Shown here in pieces: positions 37,111-45,108 of a stretch of DNA of 64,000 bases. The notes under the pieces were generated by a model that ran no database searches, was not told the origin of the DNA, and saw nothing but the letters and a program-made list of their open reading frames with translations. This DNA comes from Rudanella paleaurantiibacter (GTDB lineage Bacteria; Bacteroidota; Bacteroidia; Cytophagales; Spirosomataceae). The translations under genes were made by a program, and so were the position numbers. Within the stretch, counting starts at the first letter, position 1, and each line of letters opens with the position of its first letter. The stretch spans positions 1,116,001 to 1,180,000 of the forward strand of contig NZ_WELI01000001.1 in the NCBI RefSeq assembly GCF_009184635.1, written 5' to 3'.

Positions 37111-38316
37111 ATGAACAAACTGGCCTTTTACGGATTGGCATTTCTCTGGCTGCTTGGCTTGCCTACGTCCGCTCAGAACCCCCGAAAGCCAACTACGTTT
37201 CTGCTCAATGCAGAGCGGTTGCAAGCCAACAAGACGAAGATTCGGCAGGGAGACCCTGTTTTGAAGGCGGCTCAGCAGGCGTTTTTAGCAATGGCCGACC
37301 AGACGTTGACCAAGCCGACGTATTCGGTGGTGAATAAGAGCAAAGTGCCTCCGAGCGGTGATAAGCACGATTACATGAGTGTTGGGCCGTACTGGTGGCC
37401 CGATTCCACCAAGCCCGACGGTTTACCCTACATCCGTAAAGACGGGCAGATCAACCCCGAACGGTACGCCATTCAGGACGATGCCTACATGAACGGCCTG
37501 TGCAATGATGTGCAGACGCTGGCAATCGCGTACTACTTCTCCGACAATGAAAAATACGCGCGTCGGGCCGCCGAATTGCTGCGGGCCTGGTTTCTGGACC
37601 CCGCTACCAAAATGAACCCGAATCTGAACTTTGGGCAGGCTATTCCGGGGATTACGCAGGGTAGGGGGATTGGTCTGATTGACTCCCGGGAGCTGGCTGT
37701 TCTGGCCGATGCCGTTCAGCTGATTCGTGGGTCGTCGGCCTGGTCAGCGGCTGACCACCAAGCTTTGCAGGGTTGGTTTCGCCAGTTTCTGGACTGGATG
37801 CTGACTAGCCCAATTGGTAAGGATGAAGAAGACGAGCACAACAATCACGGCACGTATTACGATTTTCAAACGGTGGCCTACGCGTTATTCACCGACAACA
37901 AGCCCCTGGCGAAGCAGATCATCGAGCAAAAGACGTACAAACGAATCGGTAGCCAACTGACCCCCGAGGGAAGCCAGCCCCACGAGTTGGCGCGGACACT
38001 CTCGTGGAACTACTCGGTGATGAATTTGCAGGGCTTCTTCGGTATCGCGCAACTGGCCGAAAACCTAAATATGGACTTGTGGCACTACGAAACGCCAGAC
38101 GGCAAAAGCCTTCAGAAAGCCTTTTTCTGGTTGTTGCCCTACGCCGAAGGGAAACAAAGCTGGACACATAAGCAGATTAAGGCCATGCATCCTGAAAATC
38201 TGTGGCCCATGGCGGTAGTAGCCACCAGACACTATACACTGAAAACGCTGCCAGCGGTAGCCCACGAACAGGCTTCAAAGCAGCCACTGTTTACCCTGAC
38301 ACAGTCGTTATTCTAA
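37111..38316 (+). CDS. Alginate lyase-superfamily protein, exported
   Basis: 401 residues from the ATG at 37111, which opens a signal peptide (MNKLAFYGLAFLWLLGLPTSAQ). Motifs are VGPYWWPDSTKPDGLPYIRKDGQ, FLDPATKMNPNLNFGQAIPG, GRGIGLIDSRELAVLADAVQ, NNHGTYYDFQTVAYALF and ARTLSWNYSVMNLQGF. It is a paralog of the protein at 29170-30327 and the second lyase of the PUL. Transcription may be read-through from susCD past the terminator or from its own promoter in the 97 bp between. Confidence 0.88.
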   Translation: MNKLAFYGLAFLWLLGLPTSAQNPRKPTTFLLNAERLQANKTKIRQGDPVLKAAQQAFLAMADQTLTKPTYSVVNKSKVPPSGDKHDYMSVGPYWWPDSTKPDGLPYIRKDGQINPERYAIQDDAYMNGLCNDVQTLAIAYYFSDNEKYARRAAELLRAWFLDPATKMNPNLNFGQAIPGITQGRGIGLIDSRELAVLADAVQLIRGSSAWSAADHQALQGWFRQFLDWMLTSPIGKDEEDEHNNHGTYYDFQTVAYALFTDNKPLAKQIIEQKTYKRIGSQLTPEGSQPHELARTLSWNYSVMNLQGFFGIAQLAENLNMDLWHYETPDGKSLQKAFFWLLPYAEGKQSWTHKQIKAMHPENLWPMAVVATRHYTLKTLPAVAHEQASKQPLFTLTQSLF

Positions 38317-38606
38317 AGTCGGCAGGTTGTAAAGCATGATTCATTCCGAATTTTAGGTTAGGGGGAGATGCCTTACTCGACCGCCCCGTCAGGGGCCCAA
38401 TATTAATAGAAAAGACGTCTCCTCGGAACACCAGAGCCCCGAAGGGGCGTAACTTGTTTAAGGTTACGCCCCTTCGGGGCTCTGGCCTTGGGTCCATGCT
38501 CGGGTTGCTACCCATGTTCGGCCCCTACGGGGCATCAAAACAGGCGTTGAGCCAAAAACACCTGGACTTTAAAATTCGGGATAACTCATGTTTATGGGGA
38601 CAATTA
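38317..38606. other. Convergent intergenic region rich in GGGGC palindromes
   Basis: 290 bases between the converging lyase and glnS genes without a gene. The left part is plain; the middle holds the palindrome cluster at 38381-38533. No further structure is seen up to the glnS stop codon. Confidence 0.6.
38381..38533. repeat. Cluster of GCCCC...GGGGC palindromes
   Basis: A perfect 23-bp inverted repeat (38431-38453 and 38463-38485, CCAGAGCCCCGAAGGGG... with loop TTGTTTAAG) is flanked by two smaller palindromes of the same flavour, GCCCCGTCAGGGGC near 38384 and GCCCCTACGGGGC at 38521-38533. The layout resembles REP-type palindrome clusters. Confidence 0.75.
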
Positions 38607-40319
38607 TTACCCTTTCTTAACCTCTTTGCCCCAGCTGTCTTTGAGGGTTACGGTCCGGTTGAAAAGGAGCAAATCGGCCGTCGAGTCAGGGTCGACGGTG
38701 AAGTAGCCCTTCCGCATGAACTGCACGCGGTCGCCTACCTGCCGGGTGCTCAGGTTCGGCTCAACCTTCGCCCGAACCACCTGCAATGAGTTGGGGTTGA
38801 TGTACGATTTGAAATCACCTTCCTCACCCGACGGATCTTCGACGGTAAACAGGCGGTCGTACAACCGAACTTCGGCTTCTTTGGCGTGCGGTACCGATAC
38901 CCAATGGATGGTGCCTTTCACGTTGATCCCCGAGGTGTCGGAGCCGCTGCGGCTTTCTGGAATGTAGGTGCAGTTCAGCTGTACCACCGTGCCATCGGCA
39001 TCTTTGACCACCTCGTCGCACCGCACGATGTACGCACCTTTGAGCCGCACCATCTGACCCGGAGCCAGCCGGAAATATTTCTTCGGCGGGTTTTCCATGA
39101 AGTCGTCCCGTTCTACGTACACCTCGCGGCTAAAGGGCACTTCACGGTCGCCAGCCGACGCATCTTCGGGGTTGTTTTCGATGCGCAGCGTTTCGGTTTG
39201 GCCTTCGGGGTAGTTGGTAATAACGAGTTTGATCGGGTTCTCGTCCACCACGGCCATTACGCGGTCGGTGGTTTTGTTTAGTTCTTCCCGAATGCAAAAC
39301 TCGAGCAGACCCACGTCGATCATGTTCTCGCGCTTGGCGATACCAATCCGGTCGGCAAACTCTCGGATACTGGCGGGTGTGTAGCCACGCCGACGCAGGC
39401 CCGAAATGGTGGGCATGCGAGGGTCGTCCCAGCCGGTTACGTGACCTTCGTTAACCAATTGCAGCAGTTTCCGCTTGCTCATGACGGTGTACGTCAGGTT
39501 CAGGCGGGCAAACTCGTACTGTTTGGAGGGGAAAATCTCCAGTTTTTCGATAAACCAATCGTACAGCGGCCGGTGCGGAATAAACTCCAGCGTACACACC
39601 GAATGCGTGATTTCTTCAATCGAATCCGACTGCCCGTGGGCGAAGTCGTACATCGGGTAAATGCACCACTTGTCGCCGGTGCGGTGGTGATGTGCGTGTT
39701 TGATGCGGTAAATAATCGGGTCGCGGAAGTGCATATTGGGCGAGGCCATGTCGATTTTGGCTCGCAGCACTTTAGCCCCATCGGGAAACTCACCCGCCCG
39801 CATCCGACGGAATAAATCCAGGTTTTCGTCGATGCTCCGGTTCCGGTAGGGGCTTTCCTGGCCCGGCTCGGCTGGATTACCTTTTTGGGCAGCAATCTCC
39901 TCCGAGGTCGAATCATCTACATACGCCAGACCCTTCTGAATGAGCGACTCGGCAAATTCGTACAGCTTGTCGAAGTAGTCAGACGCGTAAAACTCGTTCT
40001 CCCACTCGAAACCCAGCCAGCGTACATCGGCCTTGATCGACTCAACGTACTCGGTATCTTCGGTAACTGGGTTGGTGTCGTCAAAGCGCAGGTTCGTCTG
40101 ACCGCCGTACTTGTCGGCCAGCCCAAAATTGAGGCAGATAGACTTGGCGTGGCCGATGTGCAGGTAGCCATTGGGTTCGGGCGGAAAGCGCGTGTGGACC
40201 CGCCCACCGTGTTTACCACTGGCCAGATCGTCTTCGACAATCTGCTCAATAAAATTCAGCGAACGGGCCGACGATTCGTCGTCACGGCGTTCGGTAGCGT
40301 CTGTAGGTGCGCCTGTCAT
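38607..40319 (-). CDS. glnS: Glutaminyl-tRNA synthetase
   Basis: 570 residues, the size of bacterial GlnRS. Class I signatures are [25 protein letters not shown] (HIGH motif) and [11 protein letters not shown] (KMSKS equivalent). The discriminators [27 protein letters not shown] and [32 protein letters not shown] distinguish GlnRS from GluRS. The C-terminal anticodon-binding beta-barrels are present to the end. It charges tRNA-Gln in the cytoplasm. A near-consensus promoter lies just upstream at 40348-40379. Confidence 0.97.
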   Translation of the reverse strand: MTGAPTDATERRDDESSARSLNFIEQIVEDDLASGKHGGRVHTRFPPEPNGYLHIGHAKSICLNFGLADKYGGQTNLRFDDTNPVTEDTEYVESIKADVRWLGFEWENEFYASDYFDKLYEFAESLIQKGLAYVDDSTSEEIAAQKGNPAEPGQESPYRNRSIDENLDLFRRMRAGEFPDGAKVLRAKIDMASPNMHFRDPIIYRIKHAHHHRTGDKWCIYPMYDFAHGQSDSIEEITHSVCTLEFIPHRPLYDWFIEKLEIFPSKQYEFARLNLTYTVMSKRKLLQLVNEGHVTGWDDPRMPTISGLRRRGYTPASIREFADRIGIAKRENMIDVGLLEFCIREELNKTTDRVMAVVDENPIKLVITNYPEGQTETLRIENNPEDASAGDREVPFSREVYVERDDFMENPPKKYFRLAPGQMVRLKGAYIVRCDEVVKDADGTVVQLNCTYIPESRSGSDTSGINVKGTIHWVSVPHAKEAEVRLYDRLFTVEDPSGEEGDFKSYINPNSLQVVRAKVEPNLSTRQVGDRVQFMRKGYFTVDPDSTADLLLFNRTVTLKDSWGKEVKKG

Positions 40320-40347
40320 GCGGTTCAGGTTGTACTTGATAAAGGGT

Positions 40348-40379
40348 CAAAATTACGGGTATTGGCCCGTAAAGGCAAG
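40348..40379 (-). promoter_or_regulatory. Candidate glnS promoter
   Basis: On the minus strand CTTG, a 20-bp spacer and TAATTTTG match the Bacteroidota TTTG-N19-20-TAnnTTTG pattern with one mismatch. The -7 element ends 28 bp before the glnS ATG. Confidence 0.55.
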
Positions 40380-40552
40380 TAAAGCGATGAGTAGAAACAC
40401 CGGCCCTTGCCAGGCGAACCGACGGCCCGATAGGGTACACTGACGCTTCGGAAAAGGGCTTGGCGTGCGTTACAGCCTAAAATTTCGGAAAAGCACCCCC
40501 GAATACGCAGCTGTTCTGTGCGACTCTGTGCCGCAGGGTTTACCTTTACGGC

Positions 40553-41233
40553 ATGAATGATTTTACCATCGCAGCTTTGTTTGACATGGACGGTGTGCTG
40601 GTCGACAATTACCGTTACCATGCCGATTCGTGGGTACAGTTTGCGGCTCGTTACGAACGTACGGTCACGCCCGAGCAATATGCCCGGTATATCAATGGTC
40701 GGGTGGCTTCGGATTCGATGCCTTACGTGATGCAGCGCGACCTGCTGCCCGACGAGGTTGTGGCGCTGACGGAGGAAAAAGAAGAAATCTACCGGGCCTT
40801 GTACGCACCCGACCTGGCCCCTACGCCGGGCTTGATTTCGTTTCTGCAATCGCTTCAGGCGCACAATGTTCGCATGGCGGTTGGTACGTCGGCCCCGGTG
40901 AGTAATATCGCCTTTACGCTCGATGGCGCGGGTATTCGGTCGTATTTCCCGACAGTAGTGGATGCGTCGATGGTGCGCCGGGGCAAACCCGACCCGGAGA
41001 TTTACCTCACCGCAGCCCGGCAGTTGGGCGTGCCGCCTGAGCGCTGTGTGGTGTTCGAGGATGCTTTTTCGGGGATAGAGGCCGGTTTGCGGGCTGGTAT
41101 GGCGGTGGTGGCCCTGGCTACTACCCACACCCGCGACGAACTCACTGTGGCCAAAGCTCAACTGGTTATTGACGATTTTACCCAGTTGACCTACGAGGGG
41201 CTAGTTCGGCTGGTAGAGGGCAACTGGCATTAG
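40553..41233 (+). CDS. HAD-superfamily sugar phosphatase/beta-phosphoglucomutase-like protein
   Basis: 226 residues. HAD motifs are FDMDGVLVDN with nucleophile Asp11 and acid/base Asp13, a Thr/Ser loop in VGTSAPVSN, Lys in RRGKPDPEIYL, and VFEDAFSGIEAGLRAGM for Mg2+. The alpha-helical cap follows motif I, as in beta-PGM and sugar-phosphate phosphatases. It is cytoplasmic. The next genes on the same strand encode a ROK kinase-like and a SIS isomerase-like protein, so a sugar phosphate is the likely substrate. Whether it is a mutase or a phosphatase cannot be decided. Confidence 0.9.
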   Translation: MNDFTIAALFDMDGVLVDNYRYHADSWVQFAARYERTVTPEQYARYINGRVASDSMPYVMQRDLLPDEVVALTEEKEEIYRALYAPDLAPTPGLISFLQSLQAHNVRMAVGTSAPVSNIAFTLDGAGIRSYFPTVVDASMVRRGKPDPEIYLTAARQLGVPPERCVVFEDAFSGIEAGLRAGMAVVALATTHTRDELTVAKAQLVIDDFTQLTYEGLVRLVEGNWH

Positions 41234-41288
41234 TAACCCGAAAAGAGAACGAAGAGCGTAAACGAAACGCTATTTAAGTGAAGTGTAC

Positions 41289-41418
41289 TATTTAAGTGAA
41301 TGTATAATGTAAAATGAAGGATGGATAATAGCCTTTCCTGCTGACTGTCAGTGCATTCATTCTACATTATACATTGAGTTTTTGCTACACTACACATTCT
41401 ACATTGAATTTTTGACTC
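41289..41418 (+). repeat. Dispersed element, family 2, copy C (inverted on the map), upstream of the ROK gene
   Basis: The element begins TTTAAGTGAATG, the complement of the distal end of copies A and B. It has 20-bp arms with one mismatch (41299-41318 and 41356-41375) and the loop core CCTGCTGACTGTCA. The proximal part contains a tandem TACATTGAnTTTTTG (near 41370 and 41400) and ends with TTTGACTC shortly before the ROK ATG at 41428. Its orientation relative to the downstream gene equals that of copies A and B. Confidence 0.7.
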
Positions 41419-41427
41419 GGTATTCAG

Positions 41428-42372
41428 ATGAAAGTAGGCATTGAAATAGGCGGCACCAAGCTGCAACTCTTCGCCACCGACGGTTCGGGTCAGGTGAAAG
41501 AGCGGTTCCGGTACGAGGTTGATAAAACGAAAGGAGCCGAAGGGATTCTGGCTAACATCAGTCAGACGTTCAAAAAACTCAATACCCCCATTACAGCGGT
41601 GGGTGTGGGGTTTGGTGGTCCTATCAACAGCGAAACCGGCCAGATTAGCACCTCGTACCAGATTGAAGGCTGGGCTGGCCTTAACCTGGTAAGCTGGCTC
41701 GAAGAGCAAACAGCGGCCCAGACCATTCGGGTGGAGAACGACGCCAACGTGGCCGCTTTGGGCGAAGCCCTGCACGGGGCTGGCCGGGGCTATCGGCATG
41801 TGTTTTACGTGACGGTAGGCAGCGGTATCGGTGGGGGAATGATTGTCGATGGGCAGATCTATCACGGGGCTCTACCGGGTGAGGCCGAATTAGGGCACCT
41901 GTGGTTAGTGCCGCCGGGCGTCGGTACGTCGGGCGAAGCGTCGCCGGGCCAAACGCTGGAGGAGACTTGTTCGGGTTGGGCCGTGGACCGGCAGATTCGC
42001 GAATTATTGCCGCAACTCCCCACCGACTCGCCCCTGCGGCAGATGGTAGAAGCCGCTACAAACGAAGGCCGGGTTGGGGGCGAGGCCCGTTTTCTGCACC
42101 CTGCTTACGAAAAAAGCGACCCGGTCGCCAAGATGCTCATTGAGCAGGTAGGCTCGGTGCTGGCGCTGGGGTTATCGCACGTTACACATCTATTTCACCC
42201 GCAGGTGATTGTGCTGGGCGGGGGGCTGTCACTCATTGGTGAGCCCTTCCGGGTGGCCGTCAAAACAGCGCTGGAACGGTTTGTGATGCCCGCTTTCCGG
42301 CCAGCTCCGCTTGTTTTTGGAGCACAACTCCGTGAAGAAGCCGTACCTATTGGCGCCATCACGATGCTGTAA
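41428..42372 (+). CDS. ROK-family sugar kinase-like protein
   Basis: 314 residues. The ATP-binding phosphate-1 loop is VGIEIGGTKLQLFATDG. GVGFGGPINSETG, VENDANVAALGEAL with the catalytic Asp region, and VTVGSGIGGGMIVDGQIYHGALPGEAELGHLWL follow the ROK pattern. The usual zinc motif CxCGxxGCxE after the ELGH is absent and reads LEETCSGWAVDRQI, so the protein belongs to a zinc-less branch. No HTH precedes it, so it is an enzyme rather than a repressor. It probably phosphorylates a hexose or amino sugar in the cytoplasm. Confidence 0.9.
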   Translation: MKVGIEIGGTKLQLFATDGSGQVKERFRYEVDKTKGAEGILANISQTFKKLNTPITAVGVGFGGPINSETGQISTSYQIEGWAGLNLVSWLEEQTAAQTIRVENDANVAALGEALHGAGRGYRHVFYVTVGSGIGGGMIVDGQIYHGALPGEAELGHLWLVPPGVGTSGEASPGQTLEETCSGWAVDRQIRELLPQLPTDSPLRQMVEAATNEGRVGGEARFLHPAYEKSDPVAKMLIEQVGSVLALGLSHVTHLFHPQVIVLGGGLSLIGEPFRVAVKTALERFVMPAFRPAPLVFGAQLREEAVPIGAITML

Positions 42373-42380
42373 GGGCATGA

Positions 42381-42405
42381 GAGATGACATCTTGTTTGGA
42401 AAGAG
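42381..42405. repeat. Degenerate family-1 hairpin half-copy
   Basis: GAGATGACATCTT, loop GTTTGGA, then AAGAG: a left arm and loop of family 1 with a decayed right arm, 9 bp after the ROK stop codon. Confidence 0.6.
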
Positions 42406-42446
42406 CGGGGCCGGGCGGTTATCTCTAAAAGCCGACTTGTTTAACC

Positions 42447-42481
42447 AGAGATGACATCTCTCTAAACGAGATGTCATCTCT
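42447..42481. repeat. Dispersed hairpin repeat, family 1, copy 4
   Basis: 14-bp perfect arms AGAGATGACATCTC and GAGATGTCATCTCT (42447-42460 and 42468-42481) with loop TCTAAAC, identical to the loop of the copy at 27558. It lies 75 bp downstream of the ROK stop codon on that gene's sense strand. Confidence 0.9.
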
Positions 42482-42501
42482 AAAAGGCTGGCCTATTTAA
42501 C

Positions 42502-42533
42502 AAGATGACATCGCTCGGACCAGATATGTCTTT
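42502..42533. repeat. Degenerate family-1 hairpin copy
   Basis: AAGATGACATC, a 9-bp spacer, then AGATATGTCTTT: recognisable arms with several substitutions and a loop that no longer matches. Together with the copies at 42381 and 42447 it forms a cluster of three, like the cluster at 7701-7879. Confidence 0.5.
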
Positions 42534-42650
42534 GCGCTGTTCTGAATTTCGTTCGGCCGACTCATTAGGCCCAATTATTCATACGCTTTATCAGGTAACG
42601 CCCCATGCCTCAACGGCCGGGGCCTACCGGTTTGTTAACTCCTTATTCCC

Positions 42651-43223
42651 ATGACCTATTTTGCCGAGTACCTGACTCAACAGAAAAACGCGTACGATTC
42701 CATTCCGCTCGCTCAGGTTGCCGAAGTGGCCGAACTAATGACCGATTGCTGGCGTAACGACCGCCAATTGTTTGTTTTCGGAAACGGGGGAAGTGCCGCC
42801 AACGCGTCTCACTTTATCACCGATTTGGGCAAGGGGTCATCGGACCGGGTGCAGCGCGATGGGCTGGGCAAGCGGTTTCGATGCCTGTCGCTCAATGACA
42901 ACGTAGCCTGGCTGACAGCTCTGGGTAATGATTACAGTTACGACGATGTGTTTGTCGGGCAGTTGCAGAACTACGCCCGCCCTGGCGATCTGGTACTGAC
43001 GATGAGCGTGAGCGGCAACTCGCCCAACCTTGTGAAAGCGATTGGCTGGGCCAACGATAACGGCCTGAAAACAGTGGCGTTAGTTGGAGGTAAGCGGGGG
43101 CAACTGGCCGAGTTAGCCCATCATGCTTTAGTGATTGAGTCAGAGCATTACGGCCGGGTCGAAGACGCCCACATGACCATTTGCCACATGCTCTGTTATT
43201 ATTTCATGGAAAGCTTGAAATAA
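42651..43223 (+). CDS. SIS-domain phosphosugar isomerase, GmhA-like
   Basis: 190 residues, one SIS domain. LFVFGNGGSAANASHFITDLGKG binds the sugar phosphate. LSLNDNVAWLTALGNDYSYDDVFVGQL, DLVLTMSVSGNSPNLVKAIGWA and EDAHMTICHMLCYYF follow the sedoheptulose-7-phosphate isomerase pattern, including the late His-containing helix. It is cytoplasmic. GmhA starts ADP-heptose synthesis, but no other heptose gene is nearby. With the HAD and ROK genes it may instead serve another aldose-ketose conversion. Confidence 0.88.
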   Translation: MTYFAEYLTQQKNAYDSIPLAQVAEVAELMTDCWRNDRQLFVFGNGGSAANASHFITDLGKGSSDRVQRDGLGKRFRCLSLNDNVAWLTALGNDYSYDDVFVGQLQNYARPGDLVLTMSVSGNSPNLVKAIGWANDNGLKTVALVGGKRGQLAELAHHALVIESEHYGRVEDAHMTICHMLCYYFMESLK

Positions 43224-43289
43224 TCAAAAAAATCTTAACTTTCAGCTAGTTAAGCTGGTTAAAGGAACAACCGAAAACGCTACGCGGCA

Positions 43290-44153
43290 ATGAAACAAAC
43301 GTTTACGTTCGTGCTTCTTTACCTTTCCACCCTTCTGAGCGTGTCGGCTCAGGGCCTTGTAGAGTATTATCAGGCCGGTAAGCAGGTAAAGACGCATCAA
43401 AGAAACCTGTTGCAGATGCGCTACGGCCCTTATCTGGCTCCGCAATGGTATCTGATGACCGAGGGATTTGTTCGACGCGACAACAGTAAGCTCGACCAAT
43501 CGCTCGGTGGCCTACTGACGGCAAGCCCCGTGACCCGAGTGGGGGGGAGCCTTGGCGTTGGGGTCACGTACCGCAACAAATGGGCGCTGGAGGCCGGACT
43601 GGCGTTGTCGCCGGTACATAATCAGGCTCGTGTCAATACCTATCCGCCCGTTGAAATCGAGACGCGTACCGGCAAGGCAAGTGCCTTTGTACGCGGCAAA
43701 TGGGCGCTGTTAACCACCAGTCGCCACTGGCATCGGTCGGGTTTCTGGCTTACCGGAGGGGCCTGGGCTGTGCCAAACGCAAGCGCAACCGCGGAAGCTT
43801 CGGCCGTGACCGGTTATCGGTACCTTAGTTACGATGCCCGTAGTAAAATGACGCTCGTAAGTCAGGCGCGGCCCGGTAGCGGCCTCACCGCTTTGGCAGA
43901 GCTGGGTGCTGAGTATCAGGTGCGCCTGTCGCCTACGCTCGACATAAGCCTGTTTGCGCGGAGCAACTGGGGGCTCGGTGAAGTACTGGCAACCGATGTT
44001 GCTTATCACGTGAACAATCAGCCTATTGGCGAAACCGTGATTCGGGCGCGGGGCAACGGAGCGAGCTACGGCTTATCGGTCCGGTACGTCTTCCAGCGGC
44101 CAACGGCCAACCCAAAGTCTCTGTATCAACTTCAGGGCAACGCGACGAAGTAA
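43290..44153 (+). CDS. Outer-membrane beta-barrel protein of unknown function
   Basis: 287 residues with signal peptide (MKQTFTFVLLYLSTLLSVSAQ). The body shows alternating polar/aromatic strands (KWALEAGLALSPVHN, KASAFVRGKWALLTT, GFWLTGGAWAV, LDISLFARSNWGLGE) and ends near SYGLSVRYVF followed by a 20-residue periplasmic tail, consistent with a small beta-barrel. A sequence TAACTTTC (43236-43243) with TTGA 17 bp upstream is a possible promoter. No specific family is recognised. Confidence 0.7.
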   Translation: MKQTFTFVLLYLSTLLSVSAQGLVEYYQAGKQVKTHQRNLLQMRYGPYLAPQWYLMTEGFVRRDNSKLDQSLGGLLTASPVTRVGGSLGVGVTYRNKWALEAGLALSPVHNQARVNTYPPVEIETRTGKASAFVRGKWALLTTSRHWHRSGFWLTGGAWAVPNASATAEASAVTGYRYLSYDARSKMTLVSQARPGSGLTALAELGAEYQVRLSPTLDISLFARSNWGLGEVLATDVAYHVNNQPIGETVIRARGNGASYGLSVRYVFQRPTANPKSLYQLQGNATK

Positions 44154-44170
44154 GGTTTGCTATATTTTCA

Positions 44171-44266
44171 GTACTGGACATTCGGACTTCAGACACTGGA
44201 CGTTAGACTTACTACCATTCTGTAGGGAGGTCTAACGTCTACTATCCAACATCTAATGTCCAGTAC
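44171..44266. repeat. Large imperfect inverted repeat (TGGACATT/GTTAGAC type)
   Basis: Outer arms GTACTGGACATT and AATGTCCAGTAC (44171-44182 and 44255-44266) are perfect; inner CGTTAGAC and GTCTAACG (44201-44208 and 44230-44237) are perfect, and the region between is built of similar words (ggacatt, agacactgg, aacatctaatg). It forms one long stem between the convergent barrel and sulfite-oxidase-like genes. Confidence 0.7.
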
Positions 44267-44282
44267 GGAGTACTATATTCAG

Positions 44283-44331
44283 AAAACGGGCGTAAGTCGT
44301 TGACAACATGTCAATCGCTTACGCCCGTTTT
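44283..44331. terminator. Bidirectional terminator hairpin
   Basis: AAAACGGGCGTAAG...CTTACGCCCGTTTT with an imperfect inner stem and loop ACATG. A-rich on the left, T-rich on the right, so it can end both convergent transcripts. Confidence 0.8.
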
Positions 44332-44355
44332 GATTATTGAAGACACCCGTTGGCA

Positions 44356-45063
44356 TTACGAATACCGGTCGTTGCGCCAGGGGTAAGCCGTGTCGGAGTA
44401 GCCCCGTTCTTCCCAGAAGCCCAGCCGGTTGCTCGCCATAAATTCAATCCGTTTAATCCATTTGGAGCCTTTCCAGGCATAGAGTTGCGGAGTAATCATC
44501 CTGACGGGGCCGCCATGTTCTTTGGTGAGTGGTTGGCCATCGGCCGTATGCACCAGCAACACATCGGGTTTGAGCGCTTCTTCCAGGGTCACATTGGTCG
44601 AATAGCCATCGTAGCCGTAGCACATAATGTGGGTTGCTGTACCTTTCGGATCAACCAGGGCGGCCAAATCCATAAACCGAACGCCTACCCAGGGTACATC
44701 GAGCCGCGACCAGGTTGTCACGCAGTGAAAATCACTCGTGTCTTCAACCTGAGGCAGCTCCATAAAGTCGGCCCATTTGAGCCGCACGGGGTTGTTTACT
44801 TCCCCATCAATGTTGAGTTGCCACTTGTCGAGCGGAATAGCCGGTTGGTAGCCAAGGTCGAGCACCGGCCATTTGGTTGTCACGGTTTGCCCAACGGGCA
44901 CCTGTGGCATGCCGTGCCGGTTGGTCGGGCCGGTACCGCGCGCCCGATTGGGGCCCACGAGTTGGTCCGACATCGACGGCGTATTGACCATTTTTTCTTC
45001 AAAACGCCGTTTGAGTTTCATCCGGGCCTCTACAATCCGGTCCAATTTGTCGTTCGATTCCAT
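44356..45063 (-). CDS. Sulfite oxidase-like molybdopterin-binding protein
   Basis: 235 residues from the ATG at 45063; a GTG at 45108 directly abutting the preceding stop is an alternative. It has the oxidoreductase molybdopterin-binding fold: KWQLNIDGEVNNPVRLKWADFMELPQ, DFHCVTTWSRLDVPWVGVRFMDL with the molybdenum-ligating Cys, YSTNVTLEEAL, HGGPVRMITPQLYAWKGSKWIKRIEF. There is no Tat or Sec signal, so it is predicted cytoplasmic, unlike MsrP or classical sulfite dehydrogenases. It closes an operon with a nitrilase-family gene and a large exported protein. Confidence 0.87.
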   Translation of the reverse strand: MESNDKLDRIVEARMKLKRRFEEKMVNTPSMSDQLVGPNRARGTGPTNRHGMPQVPVGQTVTTKWPVLDLGYQPAIPLDKWQLNIDGEVNNPVRLKWADFMELPQVEDTSDFHCVTTWSRLDVPWVGVRFMDLAALVDPKGTATHIMCYGYDGYSTNVTLEEALKPDVLLVHTADGQPLTKEHGGPVRMITPQLYAWKGSKWIKRIEFMASNRLGFWEERGYSDTAYPWRNDRYS

Positions 45064-45108
45064 GAAGGCTATAACCCGCGCTGAATCGGGAAAGTTTTTG
45101 GAGGTCAC

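Noticed and set aside
42381-42533. Possible CRISPR-like array of GATGACATC repeats
   Set aside because: Only three irregular units, no constant spacing, no unique spacers and no cas genes. The units are hairpins with a conserved loop.
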